Source: Portunus trituberculatus
Lineage: Eukaryota > Arthropoda > Malacostraca > Decapoda > Portunidae
DNA length: 64,000 nucleotides
Assembly (NCBI RefSeq): GCF_017591435.1
Contig: NC_059268.1
Span: 5,763,684-5,827,683 of the forward strand
Direction of reading: 5' to 3'
In this document: positions 1 to 59,175 of the stretch, piece after piece
Layout of the letters: each line of letters begins with the position of its first letter
Numbering within the stretch: position 1 is the stretch's first letter
Program-made: the position numbers and the translations under genes
The notes under the pieces: model-generated
Told to the model about the DNA's origin: nothing
Databases searched by the model: none
What the model saw: the letters and a program-made list of their open reading frames with translations, nothing else

Positions 1-45
<45 letters not shown>

Positions 46-371
46 ATAGTTGAATGGGTACAAGTTGAACAGATAAAAAAAACAGCAGATTTTTCATTGG
101 TAAATTAGAAAATTACAGTTTTCTCTATATATCTGTAATAAACTAAAAAGAAAGATATTAGAGGCGAGAAGTGTGTATCAGCTATGAAAATGAACAGAAT
201 ATAGGGAAACATGAAAGAGGAAACATAACCGGAGGACTGTAACTCACTATCCACACAACAAACACAGCTAGTTAGTGCAAAAACACAGTAGTCTTGGCCT
301 GTGGAGGGAGCAAAGACATGTAAGGGAAGAAAGAGAGGGAGCAGGACCGTGGACAGGTAGCACAAGGGACC

Positions 372-429
<58 letters not shown>
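1..429. repeat. (AC)n at the window edge and (GA)n
   Basis: (AC)21 at 1-42 is cut by the window start; (GA)n runs at 375-429. The sequence between them is unremarkable and AT-rich. Confidence 0.95.
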
Positions 430-431
<2 letters not shown>

Positions 432-1680
432 GGGTGGGATATTGACAAGGTTGTATTCTCTATTTTAATTTGAATTTATATATATATACGAGGGACACTG
501 GCAAAATAGGGAGGGAGGCGAGGGTAGGGACTATTTCAAATACATCCAGGAGCAGAGACGATAAAATCAGATTGGTGACTAACCCACGAGAACCATTATC
601 CAGATCCAGCGGGAGAAAATGACCCCCCATCCTAGTGATTATGCGAGCCACATTTTCCCTGCAGATAGCACCAGGTCGCGCGCCGCCCTCCGCACCGCCT
701 CCCGTCTGTTGGATTGCTTCATAACTCGTCTCCATTAGTCCGTCTAACCTCCCCTGCCGTAATTTTCCTGACCAAGCGCACAGGGCGGGGAGGTTGTGAG
801 GTGAGGCGAGGATCGGGGAGAAAAAGAAAACGTGATTGGTTAGTAATTTTATAGAAACGAAAACTCTTCTAAAAGTCATTAGGTGATTAGGTGTCTCGTC
901 CCATTTTTTCTGGTTCTCGTTCTCGTCGTCTTCCTCCTCCTCCTCCTCCTCCTCCTCCTCCTCCTCCTCCTCTCCTCCTCCTCCTTTTCCTCTTTCTCCT
1001 GTCATAAATATTTCACTCAAAGAATTGGAATAAATATATAACTTAAGTCAGAATCATTTAGAATTGGATCGGATTTGTATGGTGTGTGAAAAGGCACTAT
1101 ACTTTGGTATGTGATCGACACAGCCAACGTGATCTACAAGAGTCAAATTTTACTTTGATATGGGATCTACATGTTTCATTTATTTATTATAGCTTAAACA
1201 GAACATCCTATACATACATACCTTTATCAAAATATTGAGCCAAAAAAGATAATAGTGATAACAATAATAAACACATCAATACTCGTAGTTACGAAACAAA
1301 GTGGCAGTGAAACGTACTTAGAGGCAGAGACAATACTTGAATTACGAATTCTATTACAACTACATTAAAGCGTCAATGAAAAGGTTCTCAGTGTGTCTTT
1401 CAAATGAAATGTGGAAATAAAAAAAATTGTAACACTGTTTCACATTGATGTGGAAAGTATGTAGCTACTTTTATCTCCCGAAATTACACAATATGTATTA
1501 GAAAAAAAAGAATCGAGCTTTGCTGGATTGCATCATAGAAGACTTGTACTGCTGGATAAGTTACCATGAGTTATGTATTAAGTAAACCGTTAAAATGAAA
1601 ACGGATTTCAGTAAATGAATAAATGAATAAATAAATAAATAACGACGATTATGATGCGCATGACGGAAGTTAACGATCCG
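430..1680. other. Non-coding stretch, nothing recognised except a (TCC)n tract
   Basis: A GC-richer block at about 595-800 is followed by (TCC)n at 932-985. The antisense open frame here is largely the poly-Glu reading of that tract. No exon with cadherin character and no signal-peptide-like segment was found. Confidence 0.5.
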
Positions 1681-2124
1681 AGATTCCACGTTAAGAATGC
1701 GAGATTCCACGATAACGATGCGAGTTTCCACGATAACGGTACGAGTTTCTACGATAACGGTACGAGTTTCCACGATAACGGTACGAGTTTCCACGATAAC
1801 AGTACGAGTTTCCACGATAACGGTACGAGTTTCCACGATAACGGTACGAGCTTCCATGATAACGGTACGAGTTTCCACGATAACGGTACGAGTTTCCACG
1901 ATAACGGTACGAGTTTCCACGATAACGGTACGAGTTTCCACGATAACGGTACGAGTTTCCACGATAACGGTACGAGTTTCCACGATAACGGTACGAGTTT
2001 CTACGATAACGGTACGAGTTTCCACGATAACGGTACGAGTTTCCACGATAACGATACGAGTTTCTACGATAACGGTACGAATTTCTACGATAACGGTACG
2101 AGTTTCCACGATAACGGTACGAGT
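1681..2124. repeat. 21-bp minisatellite, about 21 units
   Basis: Unit agtttccacgataacggtac plus g, near-perfect over ~440 bp, with more diverged units at the left edge (agattccacgttaagaatgc). Because 21 is a multiple of three and the unit has few stops, frames on both strands stay open and give artificial heptapeptide repeats such as TSFHDNG. I do not regard these as protein-coding. Confidence 0.95.
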
Positions 2125-2183
2125 TCATACCAAAGGAACTTTATGACACGCAGACCACATACCAATGCATCACCGTCTGAAAA

Positions 2184-2187
<4 letters not shown>

Positions 2188-2264
<77 letters not shown>

Positions 2265-2402
2265 GGGCTTTCGTGAATTATCTCCTCATCCTCCACCACC
2301 ACCACCACCACCACCACCTTCCTCTCTCCTCCTCCTCCTCCTCTTCCTCCTCCTCCTCCTCCTCCTCCTCCTCCTCCTCCTCCTCCTCCTCCTCCTCCTC
2401 CT

Positions 2403-2478
<76 letters not shown>

Positions 2479-2771
2479 ACTATCACTGAGTACGAAGAAT
2501 AACAATGATAACAACAACACCGCTACTGCCACCACCTCGACACGCCCTTCTAAAACCGCCAACCTCCCACTACAGCGCCGTGCTCCTCATTATCACCTCA
2601 TTACTAACCATGTCGTCAGCGCCTGGAGCCCACCACCACCGCCGCCACCGCCTCCTGTAGCTCTCAGATGCCTTCCCGCAGGACCCAAGGGCGTGGCCGT
2701 GGCGTGAGATGGCGTGGTGGTTTTGATAAGCAGTTTCCTTGATAGAACATAGGAGACTCGTCGTGTTTCTT

Positions 2772-2828
<57 letters not shown>
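2188..2828. repeat. Compound microsatellite cluster: (CT)n, (CCA)n, (TCC)n, (CTA)n, (GA)n
   Basis: (CT)n 2,188-2,261, (CCA)n 2,293-2,318, (TCC)n 2,319-2,402, (CTA)n 2,403-2,478, then a short CCA/CCG-rich piece near 2,630-2,655 and (GA)n 2,775-2,828. Long open frames here are homopolymer readings. Confidence 0.95.
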
Positions 2829-2831
<3 letters not shown>

Positions 2832-3145
2832 TGGGGAAGGCTGTTTCCTATTTTATTTATTTTTTATGTATGTAAGAGGAACACTCTCAAGGTTTACACA
2901 ATAGCGGAAAAAATGTTAACTGAGGATATTTTTTTATTCAAGAGAGATATTGGTCAAAATAGCGACGAGAAAGGTATACTGAAGGTCCAGTCTCACCAAG
3001 AAAAGCTGGATATATCATTCAAATTTGAGAACAAGTGACACACAAAAGAGCAAATCAGGAGGAAACGGGACAATTGTAGAGTTTAAATGAAAAATGGGTG
3101 AATGATTGAGAAAAGTGAAAAACATACCTACATATTTAATGGTCA

Positions 3146-3353
3146 CAATGGAACCATGCGTGCTTTGGGGTCCGAGGGGTCTCCAAGCGCACGGGTTCGA
3201 ATCCTGTCCACGGTCCGAGTGTAGGTTGGGCTTCCTCACTCGGGGCAATGGTTTCCTAGCGGGTGGGCTTTGAGATAAGAGGTGCCCTAAAAAGTATCCC
3301 CTTTAGCCCATAAATTCCCGTGAAAAGCCCACATGCTTTAATAAAAAAAAAAA
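3146..3353 (+). mobile_element. tRNA-headed SINE, family A, copy 1
   Basis: About 205 bp: a tRNA-like head with a B-box (gggttcgaatcctgtcc), a body (cactcggggcaatggtttcc, gcgggtgggctttgagata) and a short A-rich end. It is nearly identical to 21,013-21,215, which fixes the ends. It lies upstream of the first cadherin exon found. Confidence 0.85.
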
Positions 3354-45995
<42,642 letters not shown>

Positions 45996-46114
45996 CTTTA
46001 TTTATACAGTATAATTTTCCATCCTTTACTGGTTAATTTTAGTTTTTAAGCGAGACAGCACTCGTGGCCCTGAGGGACAACTGAGGCTGTCTTGTATGTG
46101 CATCATGTATGCGG

Positions 46115-46450
46115 TGGCGGTGGCGTAGTGGGTAAGGTGGTGAGCGTGGGATTGGGCAGACGTCCACGCTTAGGTTCGAATCCCACCACTTACCGCCACG
46201 AAACTTTGCCATTTGTCGAGTGGTTTAAAAGTTACCTACAAGTCACCATGATACCCAGGTTCTAGGTGGTTACACCAGAGATGCACTTGAGTGGTGATAT
46301 GGGGCCTAATATGGGTACCACTATAAATAAAACTTCCTGCACCACTAATGGGTGAACAACGCTTCCCAGTTCAGCGCTTTCCATTCATACTCTTCAAGTA
46401 AACCAACCGGCGCTATAGGGCATAACATACAAAAAAAAAAAAAAAAAAAA
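46115..46450 (+). mobile_element. tRNA-headed SINE, family B, copy 2
   Basis: Head ggtggcgtagtgggtaaggt, B-box aggttcgaatcccacca, a body ending cggcgctatagggcataac, and a 19-base poly(A) at 46,432-46,450. It is the full-length + copy of the element at 31,708-32,012 and lies ~2.6 kb past the cadherin stop. Confidence 0.88.
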
Positions 46451-46938
46451 TGCTCGGCGATTCCCCTCTACTGTCTGGTGAGGATATAAAGGTAAAACTT
46501 TTCCATAGTTCGTGGGAATAAGATTGACAAGATTATTGAGAAGCAGTCATAAAGAATACAGATATAAAAAGGTATACTGAAGCACTCAATGAAATAAAGA
46601 CCAAGTTATGTAGTAACTGTTCACAAATGTGTGTGATGGGTTTGTCCAGGAAGTGAGTATGAGAATAACAGAAAAAAGTTTTGGTGTATTTATGTAACTA
46701 TTATTTTCAGAAATTTAACTCTGCCAAAAACATTCAGTTATTACAAAATGTTTGGTCTTTTCCTTCCTTTCCCTTCACTGATTTGCTCACCGTACATGCT
46801 TTCCACTTCCCTACACTTCCCACCTCACCCTGTGCTTCTCAGGCCTCAACACCTTCCCTTGCCGGTCCTTTCCCGCCCACCCAGTCATATCTCTCGCTAA
46901 AACCTGTTCTGTTAAGCCCCTATATTGCATTAGTCTCA

Positions 46939-46988
<50 letters not shown>

Positions 46989-47640
46989 CTACTGCTCCTC
47001 CGTCTTCGTGATGTATGACGTAACGACGAGTATTTCTTGGTCCTCTCTCACAGTCTCTCTTCCTATAAATTTTCCCCACTTTTATAAAATTTTGGGTATT
47101 ACGCGTGTGGCCTGTTGGCGCGGTGGCGGAGAAAGGCGGCACACACAGGCTGGAGGTGTTTGCTGTCGTTTATTTCACCGGCCATGGGTGTGCACGTGTT
47201 GCAGGAATACAATTACGAAAATGTATGCATTGCACATTCCAAGGCGCCCCGAAAAAGGCCTCAACACTTCCCGCCCGCCGAATAATAAGAAAACCAAGAA
47301 GTGAAGGGGCTTTGGTGTGCTTGTTCCGGGACTAATTTGTATGCCACGTGGAGGCACAGCGGTGATGAGAACCTTCGCGATAATTAGTGGACAAAGCTCA
47401 TGAATTAAACGCGCTAAATTTGGCTCCGAGGCGGATTATGTTAATGCGGCGTTTGTATTCTACTGCCGGTCCGGACACGCGAGTTTTGCAATGAGACGTC
47501 GAAGAATGATGACTCTAATTAATTAATAGATTATCTGCATCGACTCAATACTCGGCAAAATGCTGCCGAGGTGCAGACAATAGTTCTTCAGGACAAAGGA
47601 CTCCACTGGTGCGACTCTGTGTGTTACTTCCATGTTTTTC

Positions 47641-47677
<37 letters not shown>

Positions 47678-48834
47678 GGAGGAAAGCGGGGGAGATCAAC
47701 GTCACATACTAAGTTCGTTTTCCTATTATCCTCATTTATGGCAAAGTAACATTGATAGAGTAACACAACCGTACTACGTGGCAGGTAGAACAGTTACTAA
47801 AAGACTTGATAATGTGTAATGCATACAAAAAAAACTCCCATACTTGGGTTCACTGTGGCGCTTCAGGTCTCGGAGATTCGAATGAAAACTCAGACCTTGA
47901 ATCCCATGAAGCAGCTGCATCTCAGTGAGCGCCGCGGAGTGACACTGATTGATGGTGAGTGAATTTATAGAATCACATCAAATACTGAGTTTTCTCGGGA
48001 CCTGCTTATATCATTGACACAACCTCGTTAAAGCCCCGGCAGTACAGAGTAGCTGAACCTATAGGCAGTGCCAGTGGTAAGGAAGTAACATCTTGAATTA
48101 AGGTGATAAATATTGTTGAGGCTGCCGTACTGTTTGTCAGCCGGCTGGTGTCTACGAGTGAGGGAAGGACAGTTACCAGTTTGTTTAAAAGTAAGTATTT
48201 CTGTTTCTTCATCATTTTCTTTGATCACCTGGAGGACTGACGTGTTTCAGGTGAGTGTTGTGTTGTAAAGATGCGATGAGGTGCTGTGTAAGAGAATCCG
48301 ACGGGAAATTCGTGAGTGGAGGTAAGGTTCTGATGGAGTCTGGCGGAGTGTAGTAATGGATCGCTGGCGGCTGCGAGTGTAGTGTGTCTGCCTGTCTGCC
48401 TGTCGTCTCGTGTGTTCAGAGCAGTGTGGTTGGAATAAACTGAGGATGTAAATAAAATCAACAGTTCATTCTCAAGTAGAAAAAAAAAATTGTGTTCTAT
48501 ACTTGTCTGGCAAAATGTTTCCTTCTATAGTCAGTCGCTCCAGCCTTTCCCCCTTCCCTCTATAAGCCTCACAGCCTCTTGTTCTCATGCATTGCCAAAT
48601 ACGACATGGTCTCCTTTGTGTCATGTCGCTTCTTTACATGGGTTGGTGGGAGGAAAACTGTTGGAGGTAGTTTTGCAAGTCTCTCGTTACTAATCCATCA
48701 AGAAGGGAAAGAAAGGGCAGCGTGAAGGGGAATTTAAGAGTGAAATACTGTGGTGCCATCTCGCGCATTGTTTGGGTTGCTTTAGTTAAGGTGAAGTACG
48801 TATGTAGATTCTGATAACGTGATTAGCAAGGAAG

Positions 48835-48911
<77 letters not shown>

Positions 48912-49065
48912 CTTTGTTTCCTTTTAAGAAGATAGTAAGCATACCAGCCTTTGCTCTTAAGTTTAATATGGACATTGTTAAGAATACATCGCTATAAAGA
49001 AATGTAACAAGTAAAAGTGATATGTTTTAATTTGAAGAGGTAAATAAGTGAGAACAGATATCTCT

Positions 49066-49132
<67 letters not shown>

Positions 49133-51248
49133 CTGTTGACCCTGAATGACAGGTTTCATTTTCCTTGTGTCGAGAGTGTCATGCAGCACTGGGATGCGTT
49201 TTCATCGTGGTAAGGGAAGTGAGAGACAGAGTGACTGATGGTGATAGCCCTCCTGGGAAGGTGAAGGTGAGGAGCAGTGCAGCATTGTCACAGCTCACGG
49301 GAAATGCATCAGTTACAATAGCAAACACGGAAAGTTCGTCATGGAGGCGAGGTAGAATGATTGGGGAGGGAAAAGGTTATCGTGTGGGTGAAAAGTTTCA
49401 CATGTAATCCCGCCCGAGAGGAAGAGCAATCCTGAATCCAGACCTCTCGTATTAAAAGTTACTGTAAAAGTCCCAGCTTATTGCAATTGCAAAAATGTCG
49501 CAGATTACCTTTCGACAAAAAAAAAAAGTTGAAAAATAACAGAATTCCGAGCAATGTAGCAGACCTTGGTCACTGAGCGGGGGCCAGCAGTGTTGACACA
49601 GAAATGAACGATGGTCCTTTTATGTTACATGTATAAAAGACTGTACACGGTCCAGAAATATGTGCTAGTATGCAGTGGAACCAAAACTGGTGGCTGAGTA
49701 ATTTATCTCTTTAAAGATTTCAAGTTGTATAAAATGCTAACAAGAAAAAGTATTTTCAAAGAGTTTACTATTGAAAGAGGGAGACAGAATGAAAGCTAAC
49801 ATTGGCGTCAGTAAAGCAGGTGTAATAAGTTATAAAAGTCTTTTCAAAACTCTTAGAAAGTAGATATGTATATCCTGTTATCAAGAATGTATTGCAAAAA
49901 GAAAATGATTGAAATAATTTTATCATATTATAATAAATTATCAGAGCTCAAGAATTATTTTCACTGCTTCCTAACTTTAGAATACAATAGTAAAGTAACC
50001 TGCCAAACGCACCTTCTCTCTTAGAACACCTCACTCAATTCTAAGCTCTAACATGCTGAGAATCTCCTTATAAAACCTGACAATTGGTATATTATAAGGT
50101 TAAGCCAGAAAGCAAAACACAGAAGTGGATGCCAAAGCTTATCCGTCTTCTGACCACAACTGTAGCACACTGATCAGATTAAGTTAGGTCAGGTTGCCGT
50201 AATGTGAAAGTTAATAAACTAAGGAAGGCTTACTAAGGAACCATCTGAGACACTGCGGCTGCTTAACCTACTGGTGCGTCGTCTGTTCTGTAAACGTAGA
50301 AACAAGCTAGAAATGTACCCAAATGTATTCTTGTTTTGTGACGTGAATGCCTGAAAGTGAACATGCGACAACTTAGAAAAATACTTTAGTCACCCTATAG
50401 TTGATAGTCGTCCTGCCATCCCCTTCCCGCTTGTCCGTACTCCTTCAATCTCTCCCAGCTATTCACAAGTGGTTAGGGATGGGGAGGAAGAGGGTCAAAC
50501 AATGGTAGCCGAGTTATTTTTCTTGGTGGCTGCGGAGGATGGAGTGGGACGGCGTTGGGGTGAGAATGGCATGCTGGGGAATGATGGGTAAAAAGGAATC
50601 ACTAGTAACGAGGTTTTCCGACGCACTGAATTTGAAACCATGCAACTTTTTTCTTTCAGTTTGTGAAGAAAGTATGAAGTAAAAATTAATCTCATCATGA
50701 TTTTATGTAAATTGTTCCCTCTCAAAAAACTGTAAAGAAAAAGAAAGCTTTGTTTAGTATGCTGATGAATCATATTGTTCGTTTCTACAACTTTAAATAC
50801 AAAACGTAATTATGGAAAAGTAATGCGTGTAGGAGCTTTTCATTTATTATTTCATCACTATTATAATATCCACCGCTACAAAGAAAAGACCTCATATTGT
50901 AGCTCTGATATGCTTATAAATTACGTTGCTTGTTTCTTCACCCCTGCATTAGCCACTCATGTAATTTCTACCCATGTTTTTACTTTGCTTGATGTAAGGC
51001 GGAACATTTTCCTTTTTATTTTACACAGTATGAAAAATAGACGGAGTTTGAGCAGTTCATACACGCTCCCTCAAATGCTCTGTCTACATGATGTGTAGAA
51101 CATTCACTGCAGACAACAAACAAATAATTGACAGTAATAGTAATAATAGTAGTAACAATAGTAGTAATAATAGTAGTAGAAGAAGTAATAGATGATAATA
51201 AATAATAAATGATAATAGTAAAAGCCAGGGAAAGAAGAAACGTACTGC

Positions 51249-51325
<77 letters not shown>

Positions 51326-51464
51326 AAAAACTGCATTACAGATATTAGATGCGGCCACAGAGAAAATAACAAATATTTATTCGTGTTGCACCACACAATA
51401 TTTTTATTCCTCGGTGTGGCCTGACGCGTTCTGTGACTCGCCTGGCAATCCTCACTGGGCATGC
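46451..51464. other. Intergenic stretch without a supported gene
   Basis: (GA)n 46,942-46,985, (CT)n 48,839-48,907, (AC)n 49,071-49,131, (AC)n 51,252-51,322. Open frames are short and lack family features. One weak splice-bounded frame at 47,867-47,954 is discussed among the findings. Confidence 0.6.
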
Positions 51465-51805
51465 AAACTTCATCTTGCGGCGCCACCTCGCCTCACCCTC
51501 TTCAGCCAATTGATCGCTCGTTGCTCCGGCGCCAATCTCTCTTCAATGAATCAATATCTTGTTTTTATGACGACAAACGATCTTCAGCCGATGAATCACG
51601 CGTTCTTGCGGCGCCAAACTCTCTTCAATGAATCAATATCTTGTTTTTATGACGACAAACGATCTTCAGCCAATTGATCGTTCGTTGTTGCGGCGCCAAA
51701 CTCTTTTCAATCAATCAATCTCTTCTTTTTGTGATGGGAAACAGTCTTCAACCAATTAATCACTCGTTGCGGCGCCAATTACTTTAATCAGTCAGCGCCT
51801 TTTAT
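51465..51805. repeat. 82-bp tandem repeat, four units plus a partial
   Basis: Units start with cttcagcc(a/g) at 51,500, 51,582, 51,664 and 51,746. Each carries gcggcgcca and, in the middle two, cttgtttttatgacgacaaa. A partial unit (cttgcggcgccacc) precedes the first. No gene is seen around it. Confidence 0.9.
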
Positions 51806-52393
51806 AAATATGTACATAAGAAACACCCTATCACTTTCTAATGAGTTTAAAGAGGCTTTCAGTTTTGGTGCATGGAGTGAGACATATATATGATCTAGTG
51901 ACTATCTATATTTTCAGAGTGCTTTATCACGAAAGAGGTATATATGTGAAATCACGTAAAATAACACTCATACAAATACCAAAACCAGGGATTTAAAAAC
52001 TGCTTAAGAGCCAAGTATAAAAAAAATAAAGAAAAATGTAATATAATTTACTGATTACTCAAATTTTTTTTCAGCGGTACTCTTGTATATATTAAAGAAA
52101 AAATATTTGTTTAAACATAGAAAGCAGCTAAAAAAAAAAAAAAAATAGAATAAAAAAAAAACGTGAGCAAATAGTCGCTGCGGGAGATTGAGGAAAAACA
52201 AACATCAAAGTTCCGATAGCGTGTTTGAGGTCTGGGAGAGAGAGAAAAAAAATCATAATTACTTTGGAATGCACGACTGCACGACACTATTTAGTAGCCT
52301 GAGATCACGTAGGCCTATCAGATGGGCCTTGCTTTAGTCTTAGCCTGCACAGTGTCAATTTGTGAGCAGAGCTAGAGGGACGAGACTAGGAGA

Positions 52394-52607
52394 TTAACCC
52401 CTTCAGTACTGGGACGCATTTTCACCTTGAGATTTGTGTACGATTAGATGATTTTATGGACATTAGGAAGGGTCTATGAAGGCCAGAAGATTAATGATCA
52501 CAGTTTTAACTATTTTAATCTCCAACATAAGTTTCTGAAGCTCTATAGAATCACTAAATAGTAACCAGAATGAATGTGGAAACTCGTCATGGTAGTGGAG
52601 GGGTTAA
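52394..52607 (+). mobile_element. TTAA-type MITE, copy 5
   Basis: TTAAccccttcagtactggg at the left, gtggaggggTTAA at the right. Intergenic, 86 bp from an inverted copy. Confidence 0.85.
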
Positions 52608-52693
52608 TTCATGTGTAGAGGACAGAGGAGGAGTGCTTGTGAGGGAGAAATGACCATTGGAAAGAGACGTACTGAAGGAAGACTGGCGTAAGA

Positions 52694-52905
52694 TTAACCC
52701 CTTCAGTACCATGACGCGTTTTTATGTTAATTCTGGTTACTATTGGCGTTTTTATGCAGCTTCAGAAACTAACGTGTGGGTTAAAATAGTGAAGACTGGC
52801 CATTAATCTTCTGACCTCCAAAGACCCTTCCTAATGTCAATAAAGTCATCTAATCATGCCCAAAACAAAAGGTAAAAAAATGAGTCCCAGTAATGAAGGG
52901 GCTAA
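52694..52905 (-). mobile_element. TTAA-type MITE, copy 6
   Basis: TTAAccccttcagtaccatg at the left, cagtaatgaaggggctaa at the right, in opposite orientation to copy 5. Confidence 0.85.
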
Positions 52906-53199
52906 GAATAAACACGCATTGATGAAAGGTAGAAACGAATTAGTTATAGCGAGTGGCGATCGGGAATAAAGAATAGAAAGATTCAGCATGACTCAACAAT
53001 CGTGGCTTATTAGAGTTACCAGATCGAATGTGAGAAGGTGAGGAAGGAAAAGGATTGATGTACTGAGGCGCTGATCAATGTTGACCTCAGGTGTTTTCAA
53101 TTTGTTGATGTACAGGTACGTGTGTTATATTCCTGTTGTGTAGTGTGTGTTCTGTGATTCTACGTATAGTCAGTGAATTTTACCTGTCTATCTATCGAT

Positions 53200-55340
<2,141 letters not shown>

Positions 55341-55519
55341 TCCGTGTGTCTCTCTCTCCCTCCTCACCTCGCCGCTTATTGCCTGGAGGTGTAGCGCAGG
55401 TAATCTCGAATCAAGGGCACCACCTGACGGGAAAACGCCCTCTAGGGAATTCGTGATGGGTGAAGAGGGAAAGGGAAGTGTCTTGTCTTAAAAGCGAGGC
55501 AGATGAGTAGCTGTTTTTT

Positions 55520-56000
<481 letters not shown>

Positions 56001-56635
56001 AAAGCCCTATTAAATTTCTTATTCAGTGTTTACCTCTATTGACCGTAATGCACTATACTCAGATTTACTAGGGAAGGTACATAGAGGCTGAGGACAATAC
56101 GTACAAACATTCACCCTATACCTGAAACAATAAAATATATACAATAACGTACGTACTTTCACCCTATACCTGGAATTGGCTCATCTGTAACTAGTTAATC
56201 CTCATGCTGGTAGTTCATAAGGGAAGGTTCTCTACTTGCCTGGCTGTTTTGTGTGAATTTGATATAGTTATGTATGTGTCGGAGGTGAAAGTTATAGAAA
56301 AGGCAAGGATGTTCTGGGAGGAGTTTGTTTGCGAGGAGTCTGGAATATATTTGCCCTGTAACACTTGTCTCTTTCCACTTCCAGCCTCTTGTGTGTGTGT
56401 GTGTGTGTTTGTGAATATATGTGTGTTTCCAAGGTAGTTTCAGAGAGGCAGAGGGAATGCAGTGGTTGGAATGAGCGTGGTAGCGTTCTTGTTACTTGGG
56501 TTGACTCTGTGATGTCAGGTTGTTGATATCAAGGAAGGAGATAGCATTATATTTGACGTCACCGAGGCCAGGTCACCGGGAAGGCAAAAAAAAAAAGGAC
56601 CTTCGTTTAATTAGTAGCAGCTGTCTGTATTCTCG

Positions 56636-57020
<385 letters not shown>

Positions 57021-57441
57021 TCATATTTCTTGTCCTCCGCTTCAAATGACCTTACTTTGCGCCGTGCAATCAATACCGCATTTTCTATAAACTACATCGG
57101 AAGCTTCAAACAGTTTGCCAACGTACATGTCTAGTTTCTCTAACGCTGAGATGCTGAAAGATCTAAGATGATTCGTGAAATAGCCTCACATGTGGTACTT
57201 TCCTGCATACTTATGGTGTAGTGTGCCGTAAGAAACACTGTCTGCAGAAGATTCCTACTAGTATCATTCTTACATAGGGTTCTGTGTTTTATTGGGCTGC
57301 GTGTTATCCAAGAGTGATGTTAGAGAATTGAATCTTTGCACGAGTACTAAGCAGAGTTGGGTGTAATGTATTGCAATAGACATTGAAGTGAGAGGAGGAG
57401 GAGGAGATGCAATTGGTGGAGAGAGAAGAAAAGATTGTGAT

Positions 57442-57446
<5 letters not shown>

Positions 57447-57525
<79 letters not shown>
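57447..57525. repeat. (GA)n tract, 79 bp
   Basis: Perfect (GA)n in a purine-rich surround (57,395-57,640). Confidence 0.95.
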
Positions 57526-57526
<1 letters not shown>

Positions 57527-58565
57527 GAAAGGATGGAGAGAAAGGAAACGTAAGAGACGGCTGCTGGTAATGAGAAGGGAAGGGAAGGAAGAGAGAAGGA
57601 ACAAATAAAGAATGAAGGGAGGGAGGGAGAAAGATGAGATTGGGAAATGAACTGATGAAACTCCTGAATGACGACCTAATTTGAAGTCCTTGTTTTATCT
57701 TGTCTCTTATCTGCCATTTGCTTCGTCCCTCCTCGTGATGGAAGACTTGTACCACTAGAAATGTGTCTGTTAGTATCATTTGCATTATTTCTTGTAGTGT
57801 CCATTTTTTTTAAGGCGTTTTAAGTAGTTTATAGATAATGTTGCAGGTTTACTCGCCGTCATGCGCCTTCAATGACTCAGGGGCGAATATTGCTAAACAT
57901 CTCGTCTTTTTATTGTCTTCTACTTTTTGACACTGGTTCAGCGACTATCACTTCAATTGAGTCTTTTATATCTGCGAGTTTTTTTTGTGTGTTGGGTGAA
58001 TTTTGAACTTTCACGGAACGGTACTGTCAGATGTCAAGAAAACAACGATAGTGTAAGGAAGTAACAAGGAGTAAAAGAAAGGGAAAAAAAATGCAAAAAG
58101 GGACAATTGATAGAAAAACAATAAAAAAAATGTCCTGGAACGCACATTCTAATTTCACCGCGAACACAGGTCACAACACCCAAAAAAAAACTCATAACCA
58201 GTTCTCGAGAAGCTTATACTGTGCTCACTTTGCGGCTGTAGAAGTTCGTTGCCCTGGGAAGAAAAAGAAAAGACAAATATATATATACTGTAGGAGGACG
58301 GTCGCGTTCACCTCAAGACCTTGAATGAAAGAATCCTGATCCCCCTACGTGGTTCACTCAGATATTTATTGGAATGTCCTTTTTCCTTTCATCTCGGCCA
58401 CGGCAGGGCAATGGAATAAAGACATCAAATTGGAAGTAGTAGCCTGAAGGAAAAAAGGAAATAAAAACTGAAGGGCTGTATACAAATCAACAATTGTATG
58501 CCATAAAAAGATGGTTTGACTTGGCTAGTTTAGGTTAGATTACGTCAGGTCATGTCAGGTCAGGT

Positions 58566-58567
<2 letters not shown>

Positions 58568-58661
<94 letters not shown>

Positions 58662-58800
58662 CTCGCTCCTTACACACATTGCTGCCTCCGTCGGTGTTTT
58701 CACAACGAAAGGAAACACTTGAGGTATCTGCATAAACGTCATTCAGTTGATAGCAATGCGTCACAAGCCATTAACACAACGTGCTTGAAATCTTGACCGA

Positions 58801-58892
<92 letters not shown>
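58568..58892. repeat. (CT)n and (AC)n tracts
   Basis: (CT)n 58,568-58,659 and (AC)n 58,801-58,892, 140 bp apart. Confidence 0.95.
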
Positions 58893-58895
<3 letters not shown>

Positions 58896-59175
58896 CATTA
58901 AGGACCGTAATTCTATATTTTATTGTTGTCAGATACCGTATTAACCAATCACCACTCGAGGCGCTCACGTCCATGTGGTTCTTTAGCGGTCTTATTAATT
59001 AGTAGGTGAAAATTGTCTGGGTGTGGAGCCAAATGAAGTGTTCAGGTAATGGCCTTGTTAATTAACGGAGATTACCTTTCACGGTGGCATTTGAGAAGAG
59101 AGTGAGTATGCTTGCTAATGTACCAGTTTTTTTTATATATTTATTTTGTCGATATAGGCAGATCGTGAGTGAATA

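Noticed and set aside
1651..2502. 283-codon + frame and three overlapping frames over the 21-bp minisatellite
   Set aside because: The same array is open on both strands because the unit is 21 bp with few stops. The extension runs through simple repeats.
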